Source of the DNA: Kaistella sp. SH40-3
Lineage (GTDB): Bacteria > Bacteroidota > Bacteroidia > Flavobacteriales > Weeksellaceae
Assembly (NCBI RefSeq): GCF_030686865.1
Contig: NZ_JAQYUS010000001.1
Span: 558,001-622,000 of the forward strand
Direction: 5' to 3'
DNA: 64,000 nt
Shown here piece after piece: positions 26,993-35,311 of the stretch. The notes below the pieces were generated by a model. That model did not search any database. It was not told the origin of the DNA and saw only the letters and a list, made by a program, of their open reading frames with translations. The first letter of the stretch is position 1; the number at the start of each line of letters is the position of its first letter. The position numbers were made by a program, and so were the translations under genes.

Positions 26993-27734
26993 ACATTTTC
27001 TTTATCGATTCATTCATTATTTTATAAATTTTCAACTGCTCTTCATCATCAATTAATGCTTCGTGAAGTTTTAAAACTCTTTCGTCGTTTCGGATTGCAG
27101 GACCGGTTTGCGCTAATTTCGGTTCTAATATTTCAATTTTCTCCGTAGTTTCTTTAATTAAAGGTAAAAAATAGTCAAACGGAATTTCCTGTGAATCTGA
27201 AATTTCCTTGGCTCTAGCAAAAAGATGGTTCACAAAATTACAGGCAAAAACTGCGGTCAGATGGATATATTTTCTTTTCTCATAAGTTGAAACCATCACT
27301 TTTTCTGAAACTTCTAAAGCAAGATTCTTTAGCAATTCTACATCTTGTTCATCATCTGATTCTACGAAAAATGGTATTTCAGCGTAGTTGATTTCTTTTG
27401 ATTTAGAGAAAGTTTGCAACGGATAAAAACTGGCTTTCCGGTAATTTCCTTCTAAAATTTCTTTTGGTAAAGATCCTGAAGTATGTGCCACCAAACAGTT
27501 TTCTTTAGTAATCATTTTTGAAACTTTACCTATAGAACTGTCGCTTACACAAATCAGATACAAATCGGCATCTTCTAAATGATTGGTGGAAAAAGGAATT
27601 TGTAATTGGTTGGAAATAAATTTTAAATCGTTTTCGTTTCGTCCAAAAATTTGGGAAACCGGGATTTTATTTTGTTGAAATGCCTTGGCTAAATGGTAGG
27701 CAACATTTCCCGAACCGATGATGACAATCTTCAT
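26982..27734 (-). CDS. DUF2520 / Rossmann-like domain protein
   Basis: A 250-residue protein with an N-terminal NAD(P)-binding fold (MKIVIIGSGNVAYHLAKAF) and a helical C-terminal domain resembling the F420-dependent/pyrroline-5-carboxylate reductase type (DUF2520). HTSGSLPKEIL and LTAVFACNFVNHLF are family-like. The enzymatic role is unknown. The start was placed at 27734 because the Met six codons earlier overlaps the region next to the -7 box at 27750-27757, and the Rossmann glycine motif begins right after Met-Lys. It is first gene of the group with kdsC, maf and porW. Confidence 0.82.
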   Translation of the reverse strand: MKIVIIGSGNVAYHLAKAFQQNKIPVSQIFGRNENDLKFISNQLQIPFSTNHLEDADLYLICVSDSSIGKVSKMITKENCLVAHTSGSLPKEILEGNYRKASFYPLQTFSKSKEINYAEIPFFVESDDEQDVELLKNLALEVSEKVMVSTYEKRKYIHLTAVFACNFVNHLFARAKEISDSQEIPFDYFLPLIKETTEKIEILEPKLAQTGPAIRNDERVLKLHEALIDDEEQLKIYKIMNESIKKMYEL

Positions 27735-27749
27735 AAAAAGGAATATGAA

Positions 27750-27757
27750 CAAAGATA
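27750..27757 (-). promoter_or_regulatory. -7 promoter element for the DUF2520-kdsC-maf-porW group
   Basis: Read leftward, TATCTTTG matches TANNTTTG and lies 15 bp before the DUF2520 start. It sits in the short divergent gap to the sigma-factor gene. Confidence 0.5.
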
Positions 27758-27837
27758 CTTATTTTGGTTTGGACTAAAAATTGAAGTGTTATTTAACTTT
27801 TAAATATATTTACCATCCAAACAACGAAAGCATCTCA

Positions 27838-28389
27838 ATGAAGATTCAGGAAGCCGAAATTATCGAGTTGATGTCAAGCGACAAATCCCGTGAAAAAGGA
27901 GTTCGCCTGATGATGGATGCTTATCAGAGCAGGTTATATTGGCATATACGGCGTTTTGTTGTTGATCACGATTTAGCACAGGATATTTTACAGGACACTT
28001 TTATCAAAGCTTATCAAAATTTTCTTCAGTTCAAACGAGAAAGTCAGTTATATACTTGGCTGTATCGAATTGCAACGAATGAATCTTTGCAGCAATTGAA
28101 TAAGTTGAAGAAAATGCAGAAATCCGATGAGGGTTCTACCAATCATCTTCAGAATTTAGTGGCAGATAATGTGCAAGCAGATGCCGATGAAATTCAGATT
28201 TTATTGCAAAAGGCGATTAATACTTTGCCAGAGAAACAGAAATTGGTTTTCAATATGAGGTATTATGAAGATTTGCCTTATGAAGATATTTCGCAGATTT
28301 TAGAAATGTCGGTAGGAACTTGTAAAACCAATTACCACTACGCCAAACAAAAAGTAGAGGATTTTATTAAACAGAATTATACAGAATAA
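27838..28389 (+). CDS. RNA polymerase sigma factor, ECF family
   Basis: A 183-residue extracytoplasmic-function sigma factor. Region 2 contains DLAQDILQDTFIKAYQNFLQFKRESQLYTWLYRIATNESLQ, and region 4 contains LPEKQKLVFNMRYYEDLPYEDISQILEMSVGTCKTNYHYA. The start at 27838 (MKIQEAEIIELM) was chosen over a TTG at 27781 because the intervening codons are unlike the family. It is followed 10 bp later by a one-TM protein and then a periplasmic protein. This layout suggests a sigma/anti-sigma/effector operon that may be autoregulated. Confidence 0.92.
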   Translation: MKIQEAEIIELMSSDKSREKGVRLMMDAYQSRLYWHIRRFVVDHDLAQDILQDTFIKAYQNFLQFKRESQLYTWLYRIATNESLQQLNKLKKMQKSDEGSTNHLQNLVADNVQADADEIQILLQKAINTLPEKQKLVFNMRYYEDLPYEDISQILEMSVGTCKTNYHYAKQKVEDFIKQNYTE

Positions 28390-28399
28390 GACTTTAGAA

Positions 28400-28927
28400 A
28401 TGAAAGATTTTGATATTGAAAAATTAAAACGAGAAAATGTTTTCACACAGCCAAACGGCTTTTATGAAGACATGCAAAGCAACGTGTTGCAAAAAGTTAA
28501 ACCTGTATCACGTGGAAAAATCATCAATTTAAACTGGGCATATGGCGCAGCGGCTGCTGTAGCACTTTTAGTGGGAGTTAGTGTTGTGATGAATCAAGAT
28601 CCTATTGTGGAAACACAATCAATTACAAAAGTTGTTCCTACAACGAACTCATTGCCAAATGATAAGATTCAAAAAGAAGAAGTCGTAGCATTGCAAACTT
28701 TAGAAAAAGATTTAACTTCTATAGAGCAGACTCATCCAAAGGAAAGTACAAAATCTGATATGATTTCAAAAAAAGGAAATGTAAGTTTTGCTGATCAAAA
28801 GAATCAAAAAACAACACAAAATCCTGAAGTTCAGGTCGATCAAATATTGGCAAGTTTTACTTCTGCAGAATTAGCAGATGTGGGAAGAAATACAGAACAG
28901 GACATTTATTTGGATTTGTATAATTAA
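28400..28927 (+). CDS. single-pass membrane protein, putative anti-sigma factor
   Basis: A 175-residue protein with a cytosolic N-terminal ~45 residues, one transmembrane helix (WAYGAAAAVALLVGVSVVM, about 48-66) and a periplasmic Lys/Gln/Thr-rich part. No zinc-binding HxxxCxxC anti-sigma motif is seen, so the call rests on gene order directly after an ECF sigma factor and on topology. The C-terminal DQILASFTSAELADVGRNTEQDIYLDLYN looks ordered. I do not recognise it as a named family. Confidence 0.6.
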   Translation: MKDFDIEKLKRENVFTQPNGFYEDMQSNVLQKVKPVSRGKIINLNWAYGAAAAVALLVGVSVVMNQDPIVETQSITKVVPTTNSLPNDKIQKEEVVALQTLEKDLTSIEQTHPKESTKSDMISKKGNVSFADQKNQKTTQNPEVQVDQILASFTSAELADVGRNTEQDIYLDLYN

Positions 28928-28934
28928 GAAAAAA

Positions 28935-29447
28935 ATGATGAAAAAGATATTAGCAGCAATAGGCTTTATATTAGCAGTCCAGTTTAGTTTCGCACAACAA
29001 CTGACTTATGACTGGAAAAGCATGAAGCCAGAGCAAAGAAAAGAAGTGATTCAGAAAATGAATCCAAATGAACGAAAGGCGCTTTTGAAAGAGTTTCGGG
29101 AGAAAATGATTGTCTCTGAATTAGGAGTTTCCCAAAATAGTCAACCGGAGTTTCTAAACCTTTACACTGAGTATCAGAATAAACAAAACGAGATTAAATC
29201 TAAGTTTAGCCTTAATGAAAACTATGATACTATGAGTGATGAGGAAGCAACAAAGCAACTAAATCAAAGTTTCGAAGTTGGTCAACAACTGCTGGATAAC
29301 AGAAAAAACTACGCACAAAAATTCATAAAAGTGATCTCTCCGCAACAAGTGTTAAAAATGTATCAAACGGAAGGTCGAATGCGAAACAAAATTTTAGATA
29401 AAAAAGAAGACGGATCCAGAAATTCTGGTACGCAGCGTAGACGCTAA
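28935..29447 (+). CDS. exported Spy/LTXXQ-like helical protein of unknown function
   Basis: A 170-residue secreted protein with a signal peptide (KKILAAIGFILAVQFSFAQQ). The rest is charged and helical (MKPEQRKEVIQKMNPNERKALLKEFREKM...), with a pattern seen in Spy/CpxP-like periplasmic chaperone and metal-sensor proteins. It is third in the operon with the ECF sigma factor and putative anti-sigma protein. The ATG at 28935 was chosen as it begins the signal peptide; an upstream frame start would overlap the preceding gene. A strong terminator follows. Confidence 0.7.
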   Translation: MMKKILAAIGFILAVQFSFAQQLTYDWKSMKPEQRKEVIQKMNPNERKALLKEFREKMIVSELGVSQNSQPEFLNLYTEYQNKQNEIKSKFSLNENYDTMSDEEATKQLNQSFEVGQQLLDNRKNYAQKFIKVISPQQVLKMYQTEGRMRNKILDKKEDGSRNSGTQRRR

Positions 29448-29474
29448 TAATAGTTTATTTTTTTAATGTGTGAG

Positions 29475-29511
29475 CGACCTCTATGATTTTTTTATAGAGG
29501 TCGTTCTTTTT
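29475..29511 (+). terminator. Rho-independent terminator of the sigma-factor operon
   Basis: CGACCTCTAT and ATAGAGGTCG form a perfect 10-bp stem around GATTTTTTT, followed by TTCTTTTT. Confidence 0.9.
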
Positions 29512-29633
29512 CAGGCAGGATATAAAATAAATATTACTCTTGCTCTCTTTTGATTTTTAAAACGAAGTAAAAATTTCGTCAAAAGTAAATTTTGAGTTTG
29601 AAGAAAAAATGATTATTTTCTATTCACTTTCAT

Positions 29634-29641
29634 TACCTTTG
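29634..29641 (+). promoter_or_regulatory. -7 promoter element for lepA
   Basis: TACCTTTG matches TANNTTTG and lies 19 bp before the lepA start. No well-spaced -33 TTG is visible. Confidence 0.45.
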
Positions 29642-29660
29642 CAGATTACGATAATTATAG

Positions 29661-31457
29661 ATGAAAAACATACGGAATTTTTGCATTATTGCGCATATTG
29701 ACCACGGTAAATCTACTTTGGCAGACCGACTTTTGGAATATACCAATACGGTAACTTCTAGAGAACTCCAGTCTCAAACGCTGGATGATATGGACATTGA
29801 AAAAGAGCGTGGAATTACTATTAAATCACACGCCATTCAAATGGATTATGAATTAAATGGGGAAAAGTATGTGCTCAACCTGATTGATACTCCAGGACAC
29901 GTAGATTTTTCTTACGAAGTTTCCCGTTCAATTGCTGCTTGTGAAGGTGCCCTTCTGATTGTTGATGCGGCACAAAGTATTCAGGCACAAACGATAAGCA
30001 ATTTATATTTGGCTCTGGAAAATGATTTAACCATTATTCCCATTTTAAATAAAATCGATTTACCTTCTGCAAATCCGGAAGAAGTAACCGATGAAATCAT
30101 GGGTTTAATTGGATGTGAATATGAGGATGTTTTACGCGTTTCTGGGAAAACGGGCGAAGGGGTTCACGAATTATTGGAACATATCGTAAATAGAATTCCA
30201 GCACCAGTTGGAAATGAAGATGGACCATTGCAGGCACTGATTTTTGATTCGGTATATAATCCTTTCCGTGGAATTGAAGCCTATTTCAAAGTCGTTAACG
30301 GAAGCATTAAAAAAGGACAGCGAATTAAATTCATGGCGACCAACAAAATGTATGAAGCTGATGAAGTTGGAACTTTAAAATTAAAACAAACGCCTAAAGC
30401 CGAAATTAAAACCGGTGATGTTGGGTATATTATTTCTGGGATTAAAGATGCTCGTGAAGTAAAAGTAGGAGATACGATTACTACTTTTGAAAAAGGAGCG
30501 ACAGAACCAATCGACGGTTTTGAAGAAGTGAAACCAATGGTTTTCGCCGGGATTTACCCAATCGAATCGGAGGATTTTGAAGAACTGCGTTTCTCTTTAG
30601 AAAAACTTCGTTTGAATGATGCGTCTTTGGTTTTCGAACCAGAAAGTTCTGCAGCACTTGGTTTCGGTTTCCGTTGTGGATTCCTCGGAATGCTTCACAT
30701 GGAAATTGTACAGGAAAGACTGGATCGTGAATTCAATATGGATGTTATTACGACTGTTCCTAACGTTTCTTACCACGGTTACACCAAACGTGATCCAGAT
30801 ACCATGATCTTGATCAACAACCCTTCAGAAATGACGGATCCTATGTTAATGGATCGTGTTGAGGAGCCGTTTATTAAAGCGTCCATCATTACCAAATCAG
30901 ATTATGTAGGCGCTGTGATGACCTTATGTATCGAAAAAAGAGGGGAGATTGTAAACCAAAGTTATCTGACTTCCGATAGAGTAGAGTTGGTTTTCAATAT
31001 GCCTTTGGCAGAAGTTGTTTTCGATTTTTACGACCGTTTAAAATCGGTTTCCAAAGGTTATGCGTCTTTCGATTATCATCCTATTGGCTTCCGTGCTTCC
31101 AAGTTAGTGAAGATGGATATTCTAATCAATGGAGATATGGTTGATGCACTTTCATCTTTAATTCACGACAGCAACGCTTATTATATCGGTAAAAGGATGT
31201 GTGAGAAATTACGCGAATTAATTCCTAGACAACAGTTTGACATAGCAATTCAGGCTGCTTTGGGAGCCAAAGTTATTGCGAGAGAAACTATTAAAGCCTT
31301 AAGAAAAGATGTTACTGCAAAATGTTATGGTGGAGATATTTCGCGTAAGAGAAAACTTCTTGAGAAACAGAAAGAAGGTAAGAAGAAAATGAAACAAATC
31401 GGTAGAGTAGAGGTGCCACAATCTGCATTTATGGCGGTGTTGAAACTGAACGATTAA
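29661..31457 (+). CDS. lepA: elongation factor 4 (LepA GTPase)
   Basis: LepA is a ribosome-associated GTPase that back-translocates or remodels stalled ribosomes and aids 30S assembly. The 598-residue protein starts [28 protein letters not shown] and has switch-[17 protein letters not shown], switch-[10 protein letters not shown] with the catalytic His intact, and NKIDLPSA. The LepA-specific C-terminal domain ends [15 protein letters not shown]. It is a single-gene unit with a terminator shared with the convergent M56 peptidase gene. Confidence 0.97.
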   Translation: MKNIRNFCIIAHIDHGKSTLADRLLEYTNTVTSRELQSQTLDDMDIEKERGITIKSHAIQMDYELNGEKYVLNLIDTPGHVDFSYEVSRSIAACEGALLIVDAAQSIQAQTISNLYLALENDLTIIPILNKIDLPSANPEEVTDEIMGLIGCEYEDVLRVSGKTGEGVHELLEHIVNRIPAPVGNEDGPLQALIFDSVYNPFRGIEAYFKVVNGSIKKGQRIKFMATNKMYEADEVGTLKLKQTPKAEIKTGDVGYIISGIKDAREVKVGDTITTFEKGATEPIDGFEEVKPMVFAGIYPIESEDFEELRFSLEKLRLNDASLVFEPESSAALGFGFRCGFLGMLHMEIVQERLDREFNMDVITTVPNVSYHGYTKRDPDTMILINNPSEMTDPMLMDRVEEPFIKASIITKSDYVGAVMTLCIEKRGEIVNQSYLTSDRVELVFNMPLAEVVFDFYDRLKSVSKGYASFDYHPIGFRASKLVKMDILINGDMVDALSSLIHDSNAYYIGKRMCEKLRELIPRQQFDIAIQAALGAKVIARETIKALRKDVTAKCYGGDISRKRKLLEKQKEGKKKMKQIGRVEVPQSAFMAVLKLND

Positions 31458-31477
31458 CATTTTCTAAGAAATAAAAT

Positions 31478-31511
31478 AAAAAGGAGTAAATTAATTTTTA
31501 CCCCTTTTTTT
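31478..31511. terminator. bidirectional terminator between lepA and the M56 peptidase gene
   Basis: AAAAAGGAGTAAA pairs with TTTACCCCTTTTT (one A·C mismatch), with A- and T-runs on either side, between convergent genes. Confidence 0.75.
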
Positions 31512-31514
31512 ACA

Positions 31515-32894
31515 TTAATTTTTAACAGCAGATCCTTCAAATTGCATTGTCAGCGGTAATTTATAAACAGTTTTTACAGGATTGCTATCTTCTGTAGCCG
31601 GTTTCCAAACTTTATCAGCATTCGCAACTTTTAAAGCTCGTACTGCTTCTTCATTAAATTGTTGATTTTCACCTTCAGCAAAAATATTAAAAATTTTTCC
31701 CAATTCATCAATGCTCAGAAAGACGGTTGTTTTCAGCAATCCTTCGTCTCCTTTAAAAATTGAAGTATCGAAAGCATTAGCCACTGACTGTCGTAAAGTG
31801 TTAACTCCTCCTGGAAATTCTGCCGGAATCTGTGCAAATTCACTTGGCATAGGTGGTGGCGGTGGAGTTGCAACATTTTGTTTTTTCTTGATGGTATCTA
31901 CCTTCAATTCAGAAACTTCTATTCTATTCTTTGAAAATGAAATGATGGTATTCGTCAATTTTGTACTGCTCTTGTTCTTAAATGATATGGCGTTTTGTGT
32001 CTCATTTTGTGATTTTTTTTCTGAGATCACCGATTTTTCATTTTGGGCATTAACTTTTTCTGTAAAGAGTATAAATAAGATAGCGAGTATTGGAAGAAGA
32101 GCAAGTTTTTTTACTGTGCTAAACCTGGATTTTTTAGTGGTCATCATAATAAATCTTTTTTTGGTGTTATTAAAATTAAATTGGTGGGTGAGTTTGTAAT
32201 TTTGTGAAGTCCTAATTTCATTTAAAATTAAATGTTGGTAGTTTTTAATTTCAAAGTCATTTTGAATTACATAATCATCTGCCAGAAATTCGTGGTTGGT
32301 AATCATTGCTTTTTTGTAGAGAAATAAGGCGGGATTAAACCAGGAAAATATTTTTAAGATCTCTAAGAACAAAATATCGAAACTGTGTTTTTGGTCAATA
32401 TGACATTTTTCGTGTAAGAGAATGCGCTCCTCAATTTCATTGTTAATTAAATGATTTCTACTTAAAAAAATGGTATTTATAAAACTAAAAGGCACTACAA
32501 CACGATCCAGAATCAACACTTTATGATTTTTGCAAATCCTCGTTTCTCCTTTTAAAAATTTAATTTTTGCAAATGAATAAATGAATTTTATCAAAAGAAA
32601 CATAGAAACGATTGCGTAAATCATTAATATAATCTGTTCATTATTAAATAATTGTGTTGTGGTGTGATTAACTGTTTGAAATTCCTGTACAGATTCTCCG
32701 AAAATTAATTGGACTGTTGATTTCTGTTCAAATGGAATTTTAAATTTCACAAAAGGAATCGTGTAAGAAAATACCAAAGCAATCAGCAAGAAGATTCGGT
32801 TAAATTTAAAAGTTCGTTCTTTCTCTAAAAAAAGATAATAAAACCCAATCAAGAAAGAGGAACAAAGAATGATTTTTAAAAGGATTGCAATCAT
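31515..32894 (-). CDS. BlaR1/MecR1-like M56 metallopeptidase with TonB-like C-terminus
   Basis: A 459-residue membrane protein. The N-terminal part has about four transmembrane helices and the M56 zinc-peptidase motif in LLHEKCHIDQKHS. A further helix near residue 265 (LALLPILAILFILF) leads to an outer portion. The last ~110 residues (PAEFPGGVNTLRQSV... to KTVYKLPLTMQF) match the TonB C-terminal fold rather than a penicillin-binding sensor domain. BlaR1-type proteases inactivate a partner BlaI repressor upon a signal; that partner is the preceding gene, 3 bp away. The signal is unknown, and no beta-lactamase gene is near. Confidence 0.88.
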   Translation of the reverse strand: MIAILLKIILCSSFLIGFYYLFLEKERTFKFNRIFLLIALVFSYTIPFVKFKIPFEQKSTVQLIFGESVQEFQTVNHTTTQLFNNEQIILMIYAIVSMFLLIKFIYSFAKIKFLKGETRICKNHKVLILDRVVVPFSFINTIFLSRNHLINNEIEERILLHEKCHIDQKHSFDILFLEILKIFSWFNPALFLYKKAMITNHEFLADDYVIQNDFEIKNYQHLILNEIRTSQNYKLTHQFNFNNTKKRFIMMTTKKSRFSTVKKLALLPILAILFILFTEKVNAQNEKSVISEKKSQNETQNAISFKNKSSTKLTNTIISFSKNRIEVSELKVDTIKKKQNVATPPPPPMPSEFAQIPAEFPGGVNTLRQSVANAFDTSIFKGDEGLLKTTVFLSIDELGKIFNIFAEGENQQFNEEAVRALKVANADKVWKPATEDSNPVKTVYKLPLTMQFEGSAVKN

Positions 32895-32897
32895 GAT

Positions 32898-33266
32898 TTA
32901 TTCTTTTATTTGGCTATCAATCATCTCACGAAGTTCTTTCAATTCCTGCTGACTCATTTTAGAATTTGCCGTGAAAAAAGACGCAAATTGAGAAACAGAA
33001 CTGTTGAAAAATCGATCAATCATCGAATTCATTTCGTGGTTGAAATAGGTTTCCTTTTCCACTTTCGGAAAGTATTCTCTGGAGTTGCCAAAAGTTTTAT
33101 AACCCACCAAATTTTTATTCTGCATTCTTTTAAGAAGGGTTGCAACCGTTGTTGAGGCTGGTTTTGGCTCTGGGAATACTTCTAAAATATCTTTCATGAA
33201 AGCAGTTTTTTGCTCCCACAAAATTTCCATTATTTCCTTTTCAGATTCTGTTAGTTTGGTTTTCAT
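32898..33266 (-). CDS. BlaI/MecI/CopY-family transcriptional repressor
   Basis: A 122-residue winged-helix regulator. The N-terminal LTESEKEIMEILWEQKTAFMKDILEVFPEPKPASTTVATLLKRMQNKNLV is the DNA-binding domain characteristic of BlaI/MecI. The C-terminal helical part dimerises and normally carries the protease cleavage site. It is co-transcribed with the M56/TonB sensor. A dyad with the BlaI-type TACA/TGTA arms overlaps its own promoter, which points to autorepression. Confidence 0.92.
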   Translation of the reverse strand: MKTKLTESEKEIMEILWEQKTAFMKDILEVFPEPKPASTTVATLLKRMQNKNLVGYKTFGNSREYFPKVEKETYFNHEMNSMIDRFFNSSVSQFASFFTANSKMSQQELKELREMIDSQIKE

Positions 33267-33288
33267 TTCTACAAGATTAAAGTTTGCT

Positions 33289-33300
33289 CTACAAATGTAG
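33289..33300. promoter_or_regulatory. putative BlaI operator
   Basis: CTACAAATGTAG, a perfect inverted repeat of CTACA around AA, carries the TACA/TGTA arms seen in known BlaI/MecI operators. It lies 22 bp before the repressor start and covers the -7 box on the minus strand. Confidence 0.65.
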
Positions 33301-33321
33301 AACTATTTTTTAATTGTGCAA
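33292..33321 (-). promoter_or_regulatory. promoter of the blaI-M56 operon
   Basis: On the minus strand TTG (33321-33319) is separated by 19 bp from TACATTTG (33299-33292), a full match in sequence and spacing to the Flavobacteriia promoter (TTG-N17-23-TANNTTTG). The -7 half lies inside the palindromic operator. Confidence 0.75.
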
Positions 33322-33401
33322 CATATTTTTTAAATAATTTAATAATATCTTTATAGAAATGTTAATTACTGATGATAATATTCAATTAAACCATTAAGTC
33401 T

Positions 33402-34643
33402 ATGAAAACCTCAATCGTAAATACTTCTGTCCTTTTAACTTTTCTGTTCTTAGTATCTTGTACTGGAAATTCGAAAACAACTTCCATTAAGAATACTACA
33501 GAAACTCAAAATGGAAGACTGCCAAACCCTGAAACTTTAAATAAAAACTCACCGAACTTTGAACCTGCTTTTGAAGGACAAACCAGAGTTGAAGGGGTAA
33601 AAACAAAAATGGCTTACAATGTTGAAGTCATTAATTCTGATTTAGGAAAACCGTGGGGAATTGTCAATTTACCGGATGGGAGATTTTTGATTACAGAGAA
33701 ATCTGGATTTATGAGTATTGTTTCCGCGGATGGAAAAACAATTTCTAAAGTCGAAGGTTTCCCAACAGTTGATTCAAAAGCGCAAGGTGGATTATTAGAT
33801 GTCGCTCTTGACCCCGATTTTAAAAATAACAGAATGATTTACTGGACTTTTTCTGAACCTGTTTCTGGCGGGAATCACACGGCTGTGGGAAAAGGAAAAC
33901 TTTCTTCTGATGAAAGAACAATTGAAAATCCACAAGTTATATTCCGAGCAACGCCAACTTATGATGGAAAATTACATTACGGAAGCCGACTGGTGTTTGA
34001 TAAAGATGGAAATTTATTTGTCAGTGCAGGCGAACGTTCCGATATAGAAACCAGACCATTAGCGCAAAATACAATGGCTTATTTGGGGAAAGTTTTAAAA
34101 ATTACGAAAGAAGGAAAACCTGCTCCAGGAAATCCCTTCATCGGAAACTCAAAATATAAACCTGAAATTTATTCTTACGGTCATCGAAATCCACAAGGTT
34201 TAGCACTCGATGAAACTGGCCAGCTTTGGGAAGCCGAAATGGGTCCAAAAGGTGGTGATGAAGTCAACCTCATTAAACCTGGAAAAAATTATGGTTGGGG
34301 CGATGTAACTTACGGAATCGAATACAGCGGTAAAGAAATTAATGCCGGAACGACTCAAAAAGCAGGAACCGAACAACCCGTCTATTATTGGGATCCTTCC
34401 ATTTCTATGAGCGGAATTACTTTTTATACCGGAAATATGGAGGAATGGAAAAACAATTTGATGCTCGGCTGTTTGAGTGGTGAGAAAATTATTCGGCTGG
34501 TCATTAAAAATAATAAAGTCGTTGGTGAAGAATGGCTATTGGAAGATAAAAAAGAGCGGTTCCGTGATGTGCTAAACGGACAAGATGGAAACCTGTACGC
34601 TATTACTGACAGCGGAAAGTTGTACAAAATTTCAAAGGAATAA
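33402..34643 (+). CDS. PQQ-dependent sugar dehydrogenase-like lipoprotein
   Basis: A 413-residue lipoprotein: signal peptide with lipobox FLVSC (Cys about residue 20), then a linker and a six-bladed propeller of the glucose/sorbosone dehydrogenase family. Features include KPWGIVNLPDGRFLITEKSG, GGLLDVALDPDF, YGHRNPQGLALDETGQLWEAEMGPKGGDEVNLIKPGKNYGW and the GITFYTG blade. Relatives such as YliI/Asd oxidise aldoses with PQQ in the periplasm. Whether this host makes PQQ is not visible here. It is monocistronic. Confidence 0.88.
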   Translation: MKTSIVNTSVLLTFLFLVSCTGNSKTTSIKNTTETQNGRLPNPETLNKNSPNFEPAFEGQTRVEGVKTKMAYNVEVINSDLGKPWGIVNLPDGRFLITEKSGFMSIVSADGKTISKVEGFPTVDSKAQGGLLDVALDPDFKNNRMIYWTFSEPVSGGNHTAVGKGKLSSDERTIENPQVIFRATPTYDGKLHYGSRLVFDKDGNLFVSAGERSDIETRPLAQNTMAYLGKVLKITKEGKPAPGNPFIGNSKYKPEIYSYGHRNPQGLALDETGQLWEAEMGPKGGDEVNLIKPGKNYGWGDVTYGIEYSGKEINAGTTQKAGTEQPVYYWDPSISMSGITFYTGNMEEWKNNLMLGCLSGEKIIRLVIKNNKVVGEEWLLEDKKERFRDVLNGQDGNLYAITDSGKLYKISKE

Positions 34644-34662
34644 AGTTGAATTTCAAAATTTA

Positions 34663-34670
34663 TATCTTTG
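34663..34670 (+). promoter_or_regulatory. -7 promoter element for the small barrel gene
   Basis: TATCTTTG, with TTG at 34646 (14-bp spacer, shorter than usual), 27 bp before the start at 34698. Confidence 0.45.
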
Positions 34671-34697
34671 CACCCGTTTAATTTAACATAGAAAATT

Positions 34698-35207
34698 ATG
34701 AAAAAAATATTTTTACCTGCAATGATTGCAGTTTTCGGGATTGCAAATGCTCAATCCGACGCTTTCAAAGGAGCAGGTGACACCCGTTTTCAAATCGGTG
34801 CAAACATTCAAGATGGTGGAACAGGAATTATGACTTCGGCAGATTTCGGTTTAGGAGAAAGTTTCTCGATTGGTGCGCAGGCGGGATATTTACTTGGTGC
34901 TAAAGAAATCGAAGGTTTCGACAAACCTTCTTTTGGTAATCGTTTTGACATTAAAGCAAGATTCAATGCAAACCTGGGAAGTGTTCTAGGATTACCACAA
35001 AACATCGATGTTTATCCAGGTCTTAATTTAGGTCTTAAAAACTTTGGTGGTCATTTGGGCGCGAGAGTTTTCTTTGATAAAGGTTTTGGTCTTTTCGCAG
35101 AAGCACAGGTTCCTTTTGCTAAATACAATGACAACGATAAAGTTTACAAAAACCTGAACAATCAGTTTCAAATGAATGTTGGAGTTTCTTTTGATCTTTC
35201 AAAATAA
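34698..35207 (+). CDS. small exported beta-barrel-like protein, function unknown
   Basis: A 169-residue protein with signal peptide (KKIFLPAMIAVFGIANAQ) and glycine-rich alternating strands (TRFQIGANIQDG, SFSIGAQAGYLLGA, VYPGLNLGLKNFGGHLGARVFF, QFMNVGVSFDLSK-like end) suggesting an eight-stranded outer-membrane barrel. I do not recognise a characterised family. It has its own promoter and terminator. Confidence 0.75.
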   Translation: MKKIFLPAMIAVFGIANAQSDAFKGAGDTRFQIGANIQDGGTGIMTSADFGLGESFSIGAQAGYLLGAKEIEGFDKPSFGNRFDIKARFNANLGSVLGLPQNIDVYPGLNLGLKNFGGHLGARVFFDKGFGLFAEAQVPFAKYNDNDKVYKNLNNQFQMNVGVSFDLSK

Positions 35208-35230
35208 GAAATTTAACAATTGACACAGCA

Positions 35231-35262
35231 AAAAACCTCGGCTTTCGTCGAGGTTTTTCTTT
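35231..35262. terminator. terminator between the barrel gene and the EF-G paralogue
   Basis: AAAAACCTCG and CGAGGTTTTT form a perfect 10-bp stem around GCTTTCGT between convergent genes; A-runs on the left and T-runs on the right allow bidirectional use. Confidence 0.85.
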
Positions 35263-35311
35263 GGTTTTTTTCAAGAGCCGTTTTGATTCTTTTTCCTTGA
35301 CTCTTATTGAT

